Shown here: positions 35,671 to 44,685 of the stretch, piece after piece | Layout: every line of letters begins with the position of its first letter | Numbering within the stretch: the first letter of the stretch is position 1 | DNA from: CBDFHV01 sp965247705 | GTDB lineage: Bacteria > Pseudomonadota > Alphaproteobacteria > Rhodospirillales > CAMCUA01 | Direction: 5' to 3' | NCBI GenBank assembly: GCA_965247705.1 | Contig: CBDFHV010000084.1 | Coordinates: forward strand, 186,001 to 250,000 | Length of the DNA: 64,000 bases | The notes under the pieces: generated by a model | Databases searched by the model: none | Told to the model about the DNA's origin: nothing | Seen by the model: only the letters and a program-made list of their open reading frames with translations | Made by a program: the position numbers and the translations under genes

Positions 35671-36721
35671 GGAAAGAAAAATCGAAATATTTTCATGTTT
35701 GGGTGGCAATGGGTCTCGGTTTGTTGTTTGGCTATCAGGGTCTGGTCAGCTCTGCCGGTGGCGCTCTCGTTCCCGTTGTCGCGATCGCGATCCTTGTCAC
35801 CGCCCGTAGCAAGTTGGTTGCAATTCGGCACCTTGCGGTCATCACGCTGTGCGCGTTGATCGTTATGGGTCCGTGGATGTATCGCAACTATCTGTTGTTC
35901 GGGGCACCAATCTTGAACACCAATGGCGCTCATAATTTTTATCAGGGCAATAATCCGAAAGCCACCGGCCGGTTTACCGGTTCGGACAAGTCTGCATTGG
36001 GTGTGGACTGGCATCGAATCAGGCGTGAGAAGGGGGAGTATGGCATTCAGGCTTTCTTGTGGGATCAGTCGCTCGCCTATATTCGCGACAATCCCGGTGA
36101 AGCGGGCCTGTTGGCGATCAAGAAACTCGGCTATTTTTGGCTGCCGCCGATCCACGGGAGCGAGACAGACAAGGAACAATATGGGCGGGGAGAAGAGATC
36201 GCTCGGCTCGCATGGCTCGGTCACTATGTGGCGGTAGTCTTGCTGGCATTGGTGCCGCTCTTGTTGCCAAAACGATGTCGACGCGAAGTCTTTTTACTTT
36301 ATGGAGGCATCGCACTATATGCAGCACTTCATATGGCCTTTTATGTCATAGTCCGTTATCGCCTGCCAATCATGCCGGTGGTTATTATCTGTGCCGCTTA
36401 TGGCGCCGTGATATTGTGTCAACAATGGCCATGGCTGCGCGGCAAAAGCGGCGTCCGGCGTGACGGGCAAACGATCTGATATCCCCCAAAGCGGACTGAC
36501 TTGACGGTCGATCACCAGATCGGCGAGTCGGGCGAATGGCCTTGAATCTGGCAACTCCCCATGCCGTGCGTCGGCGGGGTCAGTGGCTGGGTCCCGGTCC
36601 GGGCAGTCGCGGCAGCCGGAAATGTGTCTTGACCTACTCCCGCACCATGGGGGACCGTGCCGATTGAACGGTAGTGGCGTGGGCTCCACGGTGCGCGCCA
36701 GGACAACAGGGAGACTGAACA

Positions 36722-38314
36722 ATGGCATTTCGTCCTATGGGTCCGGCGGCGGCACTGGTTTGCGCCGCGGCCATGATCGGCAGCGCCCAGGGCAAGACCC
36801 TGGTCTATTGCTCCGAAGGCAGCCCGGAGGGCTTCAATCCGTCGCTCTACACCTCCGGCACCACGTTCGACGCCTCGTCGCGCGCCCTCTTCAACCGGCT
36901 GGTGGAATTCAAGCGCGGTACCACCAAGATCGAGCCGGCGCTGGCCGAGTCCTGGTCGGTATCCGACGACGGCCTCGCCTACACCTTCAACCTGCGGCGC
37001 GGCGTCAAGTTCCACACCACCAAGGCCTTCACGCCCAGCCGCGACTTCAATGCCGACGACGTCCTCTACAGCTTCAATCGCATGTGGAAGGCCGACCACC
37101 CGGATCACAAGCTGTCCGGCGGCACCTACGAATATTTCAACGGCATGGGCATGCCGGACCTTCTGGCGGCGGTCGAAAAGGTGAACGACCACGCGGTCCG
37201 CTTCGTGCTGAAGAAGCCGGAAGCCCCCTTCCTCGCCAACATGGGCATGGACTTCGCTTCCATCCTGTCGGCCGAATACGCGGGCAAGATGCGCGCCGCC
37301 GGCAAGCCGGACCAGATCGACCAGGAGCCCATCGGCACCGGTCCCTTCAAGCTGGTGGGATACCAGAAGGACGCGGTCATCCGCTACGAAGCCCATGCCG
37401 ACTATTGGGCCGGCGCGGCCAAGATCGACAAGCTGGTGTTCGCCATCACCCCCGATGCGGCGGTGCGCTACGCAAAGTTGAAGGCCGGGGAATGCCACGT
37501 GATGCCCTACCCCAATCCGGCCGACATCGCGGCCATGAAGGCGGATTCGGACATTGACGTAATGGAGCAGGAAGGCCTCAACGTCGGTTACCTCGCCTTC
37601 AATACCGCCAAGGCCCCGTTCACCGACCGACGGGTCCGCCAGGCCATCAACATGGCGATCAACAAGGCGGCCATCATCGAGGCTATCTTCCTGGGCGCGG
37701 GCAAACCGGCCAAGAACCCGATCCCGCCCACCATCTGGTCCTACAATGACGCGGTGAAGGATTACGCCTACGATCCCGCGAAAGCGAAGCAACTTCTGGC
37801 CGAGGCCGGTCACGCCAACGGCTTCGAGACCGACATCTGGGCCATGCCGGTGCAACGCCCCTACAATCCCAATGCCCGGCGCATGGCCGAGATGATGCAG
37901 GCCGATATGGCCAAGGTGGGCATCAAAGCCAAGATCGTCACCTTCGAATGGGGCGAGTACCTGAAGCGCACCAAGGATGCCGAGCACCGGATGGTCCTCT
38001 TGGGCTGGACCGGAGACAACGGGGATCCGGACAACTTCCTTCACGTGCTGCTGGGCTGTGACGGGGTTAAGGGCACCAACCGGGCCCAGTGGTGTCACAG
38101 GCCCTTCGACGACTTGATCATGAAGGCCAAGTCAACCACCGACGTTGCCGCCCGGACCAAGCTCTACGAACAGGCCCAGGTGGTCTTCAAGGAGGAAGCA
38201 CCCTGGTTCACCATCGCCCATTCGGTGGTGTTCATGCCCATGCGCAAGAACGTGAAGAACTATCTGATCGATCCGTTCGGCGGCCACATCTTCTACGGCG
38301 TCGACCTGCAGTAG
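36722..38314 (+). CDS. Dipeptide-type ABC transporter substrate-binding protein (family 5)
   Basis: 530 aa, DppA-like. A signal peptide of about 24 residues (GSAQG) gives a periplasmic protein. Family motifs are LVYCSEGSPEGFNPSLYTSG, LAESWSVSDDGLAYTFNLR and the RVRQAINMAINKAAI segment near residue 305. AGGGAG precedes the ATG. It is the first gene of a complete five-gene Dpp/Opp-type operon. Ligands of this family include peptides, opines and glutathione; none can be chosen here. Confidence 0.92.
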   Translation: MAFRPMGPAAALVCAAAMIGSAQGKTLVYCSEGSPEGFNPSLYTSGTTFDASSRALFNRLVEFKRGTTKIEPALAESWSVSDDGLAYTFNLRRGVKFHTTKAFTPSRDFNADDVLYSFNRMWKADHPDHKLSGGTYEYFNGMGMPDLLAAVEKVNDHAVRFVLKKPEAPFLANMGMDFASILSAEYAGKMRAAGKPDQIDQEPIGTGPFKLVGYQKDAVIRYEAHADYWAGAAKIDKLVFAITPDAAVRYAKLKAGECHVMPYPNPADIAAMKADSDIDVMEQEGLNVGYLAFNTAKAPFTDRRVRQAINMAINKAAIIEAIFLGAGKPAKNPIPPTIWSYNDAVKDYAYDPAKAKQLLAEAGHANGFETDIWAMPVQRPYNPNARRMAEMMQADMAKVGIKAKIVTFEWGEYLKRTKDAEHRMVLLGWTGDNGDPDNFLHVLLGCDGVKGTNRAQWCHRPFDDLIMKAKSTTDVAARTKLYEQAQVVFKEEAPWFTIAHSVVFMPMRKNVKNYLIDPFGGHIFYGVDLQ

Positions 38315-38344
38315 GGCACGGTCTTCCCGTTGCCTGAACGTCTG

Positions 38345-38375
38345 CGTCGGGGCGGAATTCGGTCCCGCCCCGACG
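38345..38375 (+). terminator. Intercistronic terminator-like hairpin
   Basis: CGTCGGGGCGG (38345-38355) and CCGCCCCGACG (38365-38375) form a perfect 11-bp stem with a 9-nt loop, followed by GCCTTTTCTG. The short T-run suggests partial termination, so the binding protein would be made in excess over the permeases that follow 20 bp later. Confidence 0.65.
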
Positions 38376-38395
38376 GCCTTTTCTGACCGACCGAC

Positions 38396-39406
38396 ATGCT
38401 CGCGTTCTTCCTGAAGCGGGCCGGCCTGGTCATCCCGACGTTCGTCGGCGTGACCCTGCTGACCTTCGCCCTGATCCGCCTGGTGCCGGGCGATCCGATC
38501 CTGCTGCTGGTCGGCGAGCGCAATATCGATCCGGCGCGCCATGCCATGCTGCGTGCCGACCTGGGCCTCGACCGGCCGTTGCTGGTCCAGTACGGCATCT
38601 ACATTACGGACGTGCTGCAAGGCGACCTGGGGCGTTCCATCGTCACCAAGAAGCCGGTGCTGGAAGAGTTCCTGGCCTTGTTCCCGGCGACGCTGGAGCT
38701 GTCGATCTGCGCGATCCTGTTTTCGCTGTTCCTCGGCATGCCCTTGGGCGTGATGGCCGCTGTACGACGGGGAACGGTGGTGGACTACGTCTCCATGGGC
38801 CTGTCGGTGACCGGCTATTCCATGCCCATCTTCTGGTGGGCGCTGCTGCTGATCCTGACCTTCTCCGTAGGTCTGCAATGGACGCCCGTGTCAGGGCGGC
38901 TGTCGGCCCTATTCTGGATCGAGCCGACGACCGGATTCATGCTGATCGACAGCCTGCTCAGCGACGAAAAGGGTGCGTTCACCTCCGCCGTCAGTCATCT
39001 GATCCTGCCATTGATCGCGCTGGGCACGATTCCGCTGGCCATCATCGCCCGCATGACACGTTCGTCCATGCTCGAGGTGCTCAACGAGGACTATATCCGC
39101 ACCGCCCGGGCCAAGGGCCTGCCCTGGTGGCGCACGGTGGGCCTGCACGCCCTGCGCAATGCCCTCATTCCGGTGGTCACCGTGATCGGCCTGGCGGTTG
39201 GCGTCCTGTTCGCCGGCGCCATCCTCACCGAGACCATCTTTGCCTGGCCCGGGGTGGGCAAATGGCTGGTGGAATCCGTTTATCGGCGCGACTACCCGGT
39301 GCTCCAAGGGGGCGTGTTGCTGATTGCCACCACCATCATGGGGGTCAACCTGTTCGTCGACGTGCTTTATGGCCTGATCAATCCGCGCATTCGACACGGG
39401 CGCTGA
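38396..39406 (+). CDS. Dipeptide-type ABC transporter permease, DppB-like
   Basis: 336 aa with six predicted membrane segments. The start LKRAGLVIPTFVGVTLLTFALIRLVPGDP is the hallmark of DppB, and the EAA loop reads EDYIRTARAKGLPWWRT. It forms half the inner-membrane channel of the transporter encoded here. It ends 2 nt before the next permease start. Confidence 0.93.
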   Translation: MLAFFLKRAGLVIPTFVGVTLLTFALIRLVPGDPILLLVGERNIDPARHAMLRADLGLDRPLLVQYGIYITDVLQGDLGRSIVTKKPVLEEFLALFPATLELSICAILFSLFLGMPLGVMAAVRRGTVVDYVSMGLSVTGYSMPIFWWALLLILTFSVGLQWTPVSGRLSALFWIEPTTGFMLIDSLLSDEKGAFTSAVSHLILPLIALGTIPLAIIARMTRSSMLEVLNEDYIRTARAKGLPWWRTVGLHALRNALIPVVTVIGLAVGVLFAGAILTETIFAWPGVGKWLVESVYRRDYPVLQGGVLLIATTIMGVNLFVDVLYGLINPRIRHGR

Positions 39407-39408
39407 GC

Positions 39409-40308
39409 ATGACCACCACGTCCGTGGCGCCGACAACCGAGATAGCCCCACCCCATCCGGCGCCGGAAACGTGGCGGTCCTTCCGCGCCAACCGGGGGGC
39501 GCTGGCCGGGCTGTTGGTCATCGTCGCCCTGCTTGCGGTGGCGCTCTTCGCCCCCTGGATCGCGCCCCATGTCCCCGAGGAGCAGTACCGGGATGCCCTG
39601 CTTCAGCCGCCCGCCTGGACGGCCGAGGGCAGCACGCGCTTCCTCCTCGGCACCGATGACATCGGCCGCGATATCCTGTCGCGCATTATCCACGGCTCCC
39701 GGGTGTCCATGTCCATCGGCAGTCTGGTGGTCACCCTGGCCCTTGGGTCGGGGATCGCGCTCGGCCTGGTGGCCGGTTTCCTTCGCGGCATGGTGGAGAT
39801 CGCCCTCATGCGGGCGATGGATATCATGCTGGCCCTGCCCAGCCTGCTGCTGGCGATCGTCATCGTCGCCATCCTGGGACCCAGCCTGCTCAACGCCGCC
39901 ATGGCGGTGGTGATCGTACAGTTGCCCCACTACGTGCGCCTGACCCGCGCCGCAGTGATCACCGAGACCACCAAGGACTACGTGACCGCCGCCCGGGTGT
40001 CGGGGGTTCGGCTGCCGCGCCTGATGCTGGTGACGGTGCTGCCCAACTGCATGGCTCCCTTGATCGTGCAGGCCAGCCTCGGGTTCTCGACCGCCGTGCT
40101 CGACCTGGCGGCCCTCGGCTTCCTCGGCATGGGCGCTCAGCCGCCAACCCCGGAATGGGGCACCATGCTGGCCAACGCCATGCAGTTCATTCAGCGCGCC
40201 TGGTGGGTGGTCACTTTCCCGGGCCTGGCCATCCTGGTCACCGTGCTGGCCTTCAATCTGATGGGCGACGGGCTTCGCGACGCCCTCGACCCCAAGATGA
40301 AGCGGTAA
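39409..40308 (+). CDS. Dipeptide-type ABC transporter permease, DppC-like
   Basis: 299 aa. A cytoplasmic N-terminus with FRANRGALAGL leads into the first membrane segment; LLGTDDIGRDILSRIIHGSR is the DppC hallmark and the EAA loop reads KDYVTAARVSGVRLPRL. The ATG at 39409 is chosen; the longer frame overlaps the previous gene. Its stop overlaps the next start by one base (TAATG). Confidence 0.93.
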   Translation: MTTTSVAPTTEIAPPHPAPETWRSFRANRGALAGLLVIVALLAVALFAPWIAPHVPEEQYRDALLQPPAWTAEGSTRFLLGTDDIGRDILSRIIHGSRVSMSIGSLVVTLALGSGIALGLVAGFLRGMVEIALMRAMDIMLALPSLLLAIVIVAILGPSLLNAAMAVVIVQLPHYVRLTRAAVITETTKDYVTAARVSGVRLPRLMLVTVLPNCMAPLIVQASLGFSTAVLDLAALGFLGMGAQPPTPEWGTMLANAMQFIQRAWWVVTFPGLAILVTVLAFNLMGDGLRDALDPKMKR

Positions 40309-41300
40309 TGGCCCTCCTCGAGGTCCGCGACCTCAGCGTCGCCTTCGGGCCCCTGGAACGGCCCCTGCGGGCGGTGGAACACGTGGACTTGTCCGTGGAC
40401 CGGGGCGAGGTGTTGGGAATTGTCGGCGAATCCGGATCGGGGAAGAGCGTCGCCATGCTGGCGGTCATGGGCCTGATCGGCCATCCGGGGCGGGTTCAGG
40501 CGGACAGCATACGGTTTGACGACGTCGAGTTACCGGGCCTCACCCCCGGCCAGCGGCGGGCGATAACCGGCCGCGATGTGGCGATGGTGTTCCAGGAGCC
40601 CATGACCAGCCTCAATCCCTGCTTCTCGGTCGGCTTTCAGATCATGGAGACCCTGAAGACTCACACCGACGCCGACCGGGCCGAGCGGCGCGCCCGCGCC
40701 ATCGAACTGCTGGAGCAGGTGGGCATCCCCGAACCCGAAGCCCGGCTGTCGGCCTTTCCCCACCAGTTGTCGGGCGGCATGTGTCAGCGGGTGATGATCG
40801 CCATGGCGATCTCCTGCAATCCCCGCTTGCTGATCGCCGACGAGCCGACGACGGCGCTGGACGTGACGATCCAGGCCCAGATCCTGGACCTGCTTCTCGA
40901 GCTTCAGCGTCAGCGTGGCATGGCCCTGATCCTGATCACCCACGACATGGGCGTGGTGGCGGAATCGGCCCACCGGGTGGCTGTGATGTATGCTGGCCAA
41001 GTGGTCGAGACGCGGCATGCGGCCGATCTGTTCGCCGGCCCCCGCCATCCCTATACCTCGGCCCTGCTGGAGGCACTGCCGGAGCGCAGTGCCGCGCGTC
41101 GCCGCTTGCCCACCATACCCGGCGTGGTGCCGGGCCAGTACGATCGGCCGGAAGGCTGCCTGTTCCATCCCCGCTGCGGCCGGGCGGACGCGCGATGCGG
41201 GGCCGAGCCGCCATCCCTGATCGCCGACGGTGACGGCGGCGTAAGATGCCATCACCCCTTGGGCCATCACCCCCTGGGCGCGGAAGTGGGCGCGACGTGA
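40308..41300 (+). CDS. Dipeptide-type ABC transporter ATP-binding protein, DppD-like
   Basis: 330 aa. Walker A GESGSGKS, Q-loop in MVFQEPMTSLNP, signature LSGGMCQRVMIAMAI (with Met-Cys where QR is usual), Walker B LLIADEPTTALD and switch His in LITHDMG. The C-terminal oligopeptide domain has a cysteine pattern (GCLFHPRCGRADARCG) of the sort that can hold an iron-sulfur cluster in DppD/OppD proteins. It ends in GTGA overlap with the next gene. Confidence 0.93.
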   Translation: MALLEVRDLSVAFGPLERPLRAVEHVDLSVDRGEVLGIVGESGSGKSVAMLAVMGLIGHPGRVQADSIRFDDVELPGLTPGQRRAITGRDVAMVFQEPMTSLNPCFSVGFQIMETLKTHTDADRAERRARAIELLEQVGIPEPEARLSAFPHQLSGGMCQRVMIAMAISCNPRLLIADEPTTALDVTIQAQILDLLLELQRQRGMALILITHDMGVVAESAHRVAVMYAGQVVETRHAADLFAGPRHPYTSALLEALPERSAARRRLPTIPGVVPGQYDRPEGCLFHPRCGRADARCGAEPPSLIADGDGGVRCHHPLGHHPLGAEVGAT

Positions 41301-42274
41301 GCGAATCGCCGCTCCTGCGGGCCGAAGGCTTGACCCGCCACTATTCCGTCACCCGCGGATTTCTCCGCGGCAGCGCGACGTTGCGCGCGGTGGACGGGGT
41401 GGACTTCTCCCTCGAGGCCGGCCGGACCCTGGCGGTGGTCGGTGAGTCGGGAAGCGGCAAGTCGACCCTCGGCCGCGTGGTCACGATGATCGAGCCGCCC
41501 ACCGGTGGCCGCCTGACCATCGCCGATGTGGACGCAAGGACAACCGATCAAGACCAGCGCCGCCGTCTTCGTCGGGAGGTCCAGATGGTGTTCCAGGACC
41601 CTTACGGTTCCCTCAACCCGCGGCAGACCGTGCGGACCATTATCGGCGAGCCGATGACGGTCAACACCAACCGCGACCGGGCCGAGGTCCATGACGCCGT
41701 CGCCGATATGATGGGCCGCGTCGGGCTGCGGCCCGAACATGCGGGGCGCTATCCGCACATGTTTTCCGGCGGTCAGCGGCAGCGCATCGCCATCGCCCGG
41801 GCCCTCATGCTGAATCCCCGGGTGGTGGTGGCGGACGAACCGGTTTCCGCCCTCGACGTGTCGATCCGGGCCCAGATCCTCAACCTGATGATGGACTTGC
41901 AGGAAAGTTTCAAACTGGCCTACCTGTTCATTTCCCACGATTTGGGCGTGGTGCGCCATATCGCCGACGAGGTTCTGGTCCTATATCTCGGCCGGCCGGC
42001 CGAACAGGGGACCAAGGACCGCATCTTCGCCTCGCCCCGCCACCCCTATACCCGGGCACTGCTGTCGGCCACGCCCCGAGTCGAACCCGGGGATCGGGCC
42101 GAGCGAATCGTGCTGACCGGAGAGCTTCCGTCGCCGCTGGACCCGCCAACCGGCTGCGCTTTTCACGGCCGCTGCCCCCTGGCCACGGATCGCTGCAGCG
42201 CCGAGCGGCCGGTCCTGCGCCCTGTCGACGGCCGTGACGTGGCCTGTCATCACGCGGAACGGGTCGAGCACTGA
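41297..42274 (+). CDS. Dipeptide-type ABC transporter ATP-binding protein, DppF-like
   Basis: 325 aa. Walker A GESGSGKST, FQDPYGSLNPRQTV, signature FSGGQRQRIAIARAL, Walker B VVVADEPVSALD, switch His in FISHDLG, and the C-terminal GCAFHGRCPLATDRC cysteine pattern. The GTG at 41297 overlaps the DppD-like stop by 4 nt and has GGAAG upstream; similarity starts there. It is the last gene of the operon; palindromic repeats follow. Confidence 0.93.
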   Translation: MSESPLLRAEGLTRHYSVTRGFLRGSATLRAVDGVDFSLEAGRTLAVVGESGSGKSTLGRVVTMIEPPTGGRLTIADVDARTTDQDQRRRLRREVQMVFQDPYGSLNPRQTVRTIIGEPMTVNTNRDRAEVHDAVADMMGRVGLRPEHAGRYPHMFSGGQRQRIAIARALMLNPRVVVADEPVSALDVSIRAQILNLMMDLQESFKLAYLFISHDLGVVRHIADEVLVLYLGRPAEQGTKDRIFASPRHPYTRALLSATPRVEPGDRAERIVLTGELPSPLDPPTGCAFHGRCPLATDRCSAERPVLRPVDGRDVACHHAERVEH

Positions 42275-42322
42275 AATTATGGCGGAACCCTGGGAGTTTT
42301 CGGTCCCCATCAGCGTGTGAAG

Positions 42323-42391
42323 CGGGCCGGTCTGAGACCCGCCCCTACGCAAAGGGGTCGAATTACGTAGGGGCGGGTCTCAGACCCGCCC
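42323..42391. repeat. Intergenic palindromic repeat (REP-like), second locus
   Basis: GGGCCGGTCTGAGACCCGCCCCTACGC pattern, a short spacer, then ACGTAGGGGCGGGTCTCAGACCCGCCC. It has the same architecture and core words as 2201-2271. It lies after the last gene of the dipeptide-type operon, facing a convergent gene, where it could also end transcription from both sides. Confidence 0.8.
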
Positions 42392-42595
42392 TTCATTCGG
42401 CCCCGAACGTTGCTCCGCCATTCCGCGACGACCGCCACCTCATGGTGTCCGGGATCCAGACATCACAATCTCCCCCTTTAAAAACAGAGGGAGAAGCGTC
42501 TCATATATTCATTAATAGAAAGCTAATTGGTATCAGACCCGCCCTTCATTCGGCCCCGAACGTTGCTCCGCCATTCCGCGACGACCGCCACCTCA
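42380..42595. repeat. 63-bp direct repeat around an AT-rich spacer
   Basis: 42380-42442 and 42533-42595 are identical 63-bp copies (beginning TCAGACCCGCCC, ending CCGCCACCTCA). The 90 bp between them are markedly AT-richer and contain a short hairpin (TCTCCC/GGGAGA, 42469-42494). The second copy ends exactly on the stop codon of the reverse hyuA gene. Together with the REP-like unit this fills the whole 318-bp gap; no gene is seen in it. Confidence 0.85.
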
Positions 42596-44683
42596 GATCC
42601 GTCGAATCACCATCACACCGTGGTCGGCCACCGCACAGCGCCAGCCGGGGTAGACAAGGGTTGTCGAATCCGCTTCCTCGACGATGGCGGGGCCGTCGAG
42701 GGGAACGCCGGGGCGGAGCGCGGCGCGGGCGACGATGGCGCAGGGGAGCACCCCGTGCTCTTCGAAGAATACCGGGCGCGTTACCGCCTCGCCGGTGGCG
42801 CCGGGGGCGGCGGCTTCGAAAGCGATGGGGGGCTTGGCGATGCGGCCGACGGCGGTCAAGCGTGCGTTGACCAGCTCGCAGGGCTCTTCCGCCTCGGCAA
42901 ATCCATACGTCTGTTCGTGAAGGGCGGTGAAGCGCTTCTCCAGGCCGTCGAGCACGTCGCGGGACAGATCCTTCCCCTCCAGGGGCAGGGTCAGGTTATA
43001 GGACTGGCCCACGTAGCGCAGGTCCACCGCCCGTTCGAAGGCCATGTTGGCCGCCGCGATCCCTTCGGCGATGAGGGTCTCGCGGCCCCGCGCCTCCAGC
43101 TCCCCGTAGGCTTGCTCCAGGGCGGCCGGGTCGGCGTCGGACAGGCGGGTCACCTCGGTCACCGCGAAATCGTGCTTGAGGTCGGCCACCAACAGGCCGA
43201 AGGCGGAAGCGAGGCCCGGGTGGGGTGGCACCAGCACGGTGTCGATGCCGGTTTCGGCGGCGATGGCCACCGCGTGCAGGGGACCCGCCCCGCCGAAGGC
43301 GACGAGCTTGAAATCCCGGGGATCATGGCCGCGCTGGACCGAAACCACGCGCAAGACCTGACTCATGGCGGCGTTGGCGATCTGGACGATGGCGGCGGCG
43401 GTTTGGGCGGTGTCCATGCCGATACGCGCGCCGACTGCCGCGACCGCCGCATGTGCTGCCGCTTCGTCCAGGCCCATCTCTCCGGCCAGGAAGTAGTCCG
43501 GGTTGAGCCGCCCGAGGACCAAGTCGGCGTCGGTGATGGTCGGCTGGTCGCCGCCGCGGCCATAGCAGGCCGGCCCCGGGTCGGCGCCGGCGCTCAGCGG
43601 TCCCACGCGGAGCTGGCCCCCGTCGTCGACCCAGGCCAGGCTGCCGCCGCCGGTGCCGATCTCCACCAGATCGATTGCCGGGGTGAGGATCGGATAGCCC
43701 GCCGCGCCCCAGTTCCAGGCCCGGGCCTGGCTGGCCTCGGCGCCGATCTCGAATTCCTGCACCCGGTGGGCCTCGCCGTCGCGCACCATGCCGACCTTGG
43801 CGGTGGTGCCCCCCATGTCGAAGGAGATGATGTCGCGCTCGCCCAGGCTGTCGGCGAAGTGGGTGGCGCCCACCACCCCGGCGGCGGGACCGGATTCGAT
43901 CATGAACACCGGCCGCCCGGCGCTGACGGCGAAATCGGCGACGCCGCCGTTGGACTGCATGACCAGGCGCGCCCCGGACAGCCGGCGCGCGTCCAGACCG
44001 CTGCCGAGGCGCGACAGGTAACCGCTCACCTCCGGCATCAGGCCGACATTGATGATCGTCGTGCAGGCGCGAGGAAACTCCCGGAATTCAGACGCCAGGT
44101 CCGAGGAAATGGTGATGGCGGCGCCGTTCAGGTGCTGGGCCAGGATCTCGGCCACCCGGCGCTCGTGGGTCGGATTGCGATAGGCGTGGAGCAGGCAGAC
44201 GGCCACCGCCGATACGCCCAACCCCTGGATCTTCGCCGCCACGGCCTCGACGGACTCCTCGTCGAGGGGATGGATCACGCTGCCGTCCGCGTTCATCCGC
44301 TCGTCCACCTCCAGGCACAGGGGCCTGCGGACCAGGGCCGGCGGCTTCTCGGCGAAAACGTCGTAGGCATCGGCCCGGACCTGCCGTGCGATCTCCAGGA
44401 TGTCGCGGAAGCCTTTGGTGGTGACGAAGGCGGTCGGGGCCAGCTTGTGCTGCAGCACTGCGTTGGTGGCCACGGTGGTGCCATGCACCAGGTAGGAGAC
44501 AGCGTCCGGGTCGGCGCCCGAGTCGGCGAACAGACGGTCCAGTGCCTCCAGCACGGCCAGATCCGGGTCGGCGGGGGTCGACAGCACCTTGGCCCTGAGC
44601 TGGGCGCCGCCCTGGTCGTTCCACAGGATGCCGTCGGTGAAAGTGCCGCCGACGTCGATGCCGATGCGCCAGTTTCCGGCCAT
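42593..44683 (-). CDS. hyuA: Hydantoinase/oxoprolinase family subunit A (second pair)
   Basis: 696 aa. It has the ATP-binding motif IGIDVGGTFTDGIL, VHGTTVATNAVLQ near residue 65, ISFDMGGTTAKVGMV near residue 280 and GPLSAGADPGPACYGRGG. It resembles N-methylhydantoinase/acetophenone-carboxylase-type alpha subunits. It differs strongly from the subunit at 19757-21832, so the two pairs probably have different substrates. It starts 2 nt after hyuB on the reverse strand, order B then A. Confidence 0.9.
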   Translation of the reverse strand: MAGNWRIGIDVGGTFTDGILWNDQGGAQLRAKVLSTPADPDLAVLEALDRLFADSGADPDAVSYLVHGTTVATNAVLQHKLAPTAFVTTKGFRDILEIARQVRADAYDVFAEKPPALVRRPLCLEVDERMNADGSVIHPLDEESVEAVAAKIQGLGVSAVAVCLLHAYRNPTHERRVAEILAQHLNGAAITISSDLASEFREFPRACTTIINVGLMPEVSGYLSRLGSGLDARRLSGARLVMQSNGGVADFAVSAGRPVFMIESGPAAGVVGATHFADSLGERDIISFDMGGTTAKVGMVRDGEAHRVQEFEIGAEASQARAWNWGAAGYPILTPAIDLVEIGTGGGSLAWVDDGGQLRVGPLSAGADPGPACYGRGGDQPTITDADLVLGRLNPDYFLAGEMGLDEAAAHAAVAAVGARIGMDTAQTAAAIVQIANAAMSQVLRVVSVQRGHDPRDFKLVAFGGAGPLHAVAIAAETGIDTVLVPPHPGLASAFGLLVADLKHDFAVTEVTRLSDADPAALEQAYGELEARGRETLIAEGIAAANMAFERAVDLRYVGQSYNLTLPLEGKDLSRDVLDGLEKRFTALHEQTYGFAEAEEPCELVNARLTAVGRIAKPPIAFEAAAPGATGEAVTRPVFFEEHGVLPCAIVARAALRPGVPLDGPAIVEEADSTTLVYPGWRCAVADHGVMVIRRI

Positions 44684-44685
44684 GG

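Larger units (their letters stand above)
34036..36479 (+). pseudogene. GT39-like membrane glycosyltransferase split by IS630
   Basis: 34036-34534 encodes the N-terminal part (membrane segment after residue 16, and SDYATYKYMATSLYEEG resembling the GT39/PMT acidic motif). 35671-36479 encodes the rest, with several membrane segments and a C-terminal NNPKATGRFTG loop. Removing the IS630 element and one TA restores one 435-codon frame (junction IIYA-RKEKSKY). The family transfers sugars from polyprenyl phosphates in the inner membrane. By eye the gene is clearly more AT-rich than its neighbours, which suggests transfer from elsewhere. As it stands the gene is inactive. Confidence 0.85.

Noticed and set aside
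34553..35671. 372-codon forward frame inside IS630 (also at 51170)
   Set aside because: Antisense to the transposase in both copies; no recognised domain.
36512..38098. 528-codon reverse open frame
   Set aside because: Antisense to the dipeptide-type binding protein gene, which has a signal peptide and family motifs.
42323..42595. Possible CRISPR-like array from repeated words
   Set aside because: Only two 63-bp copies with one spacer, no cas genes; explained as REP-like and direct repeats.
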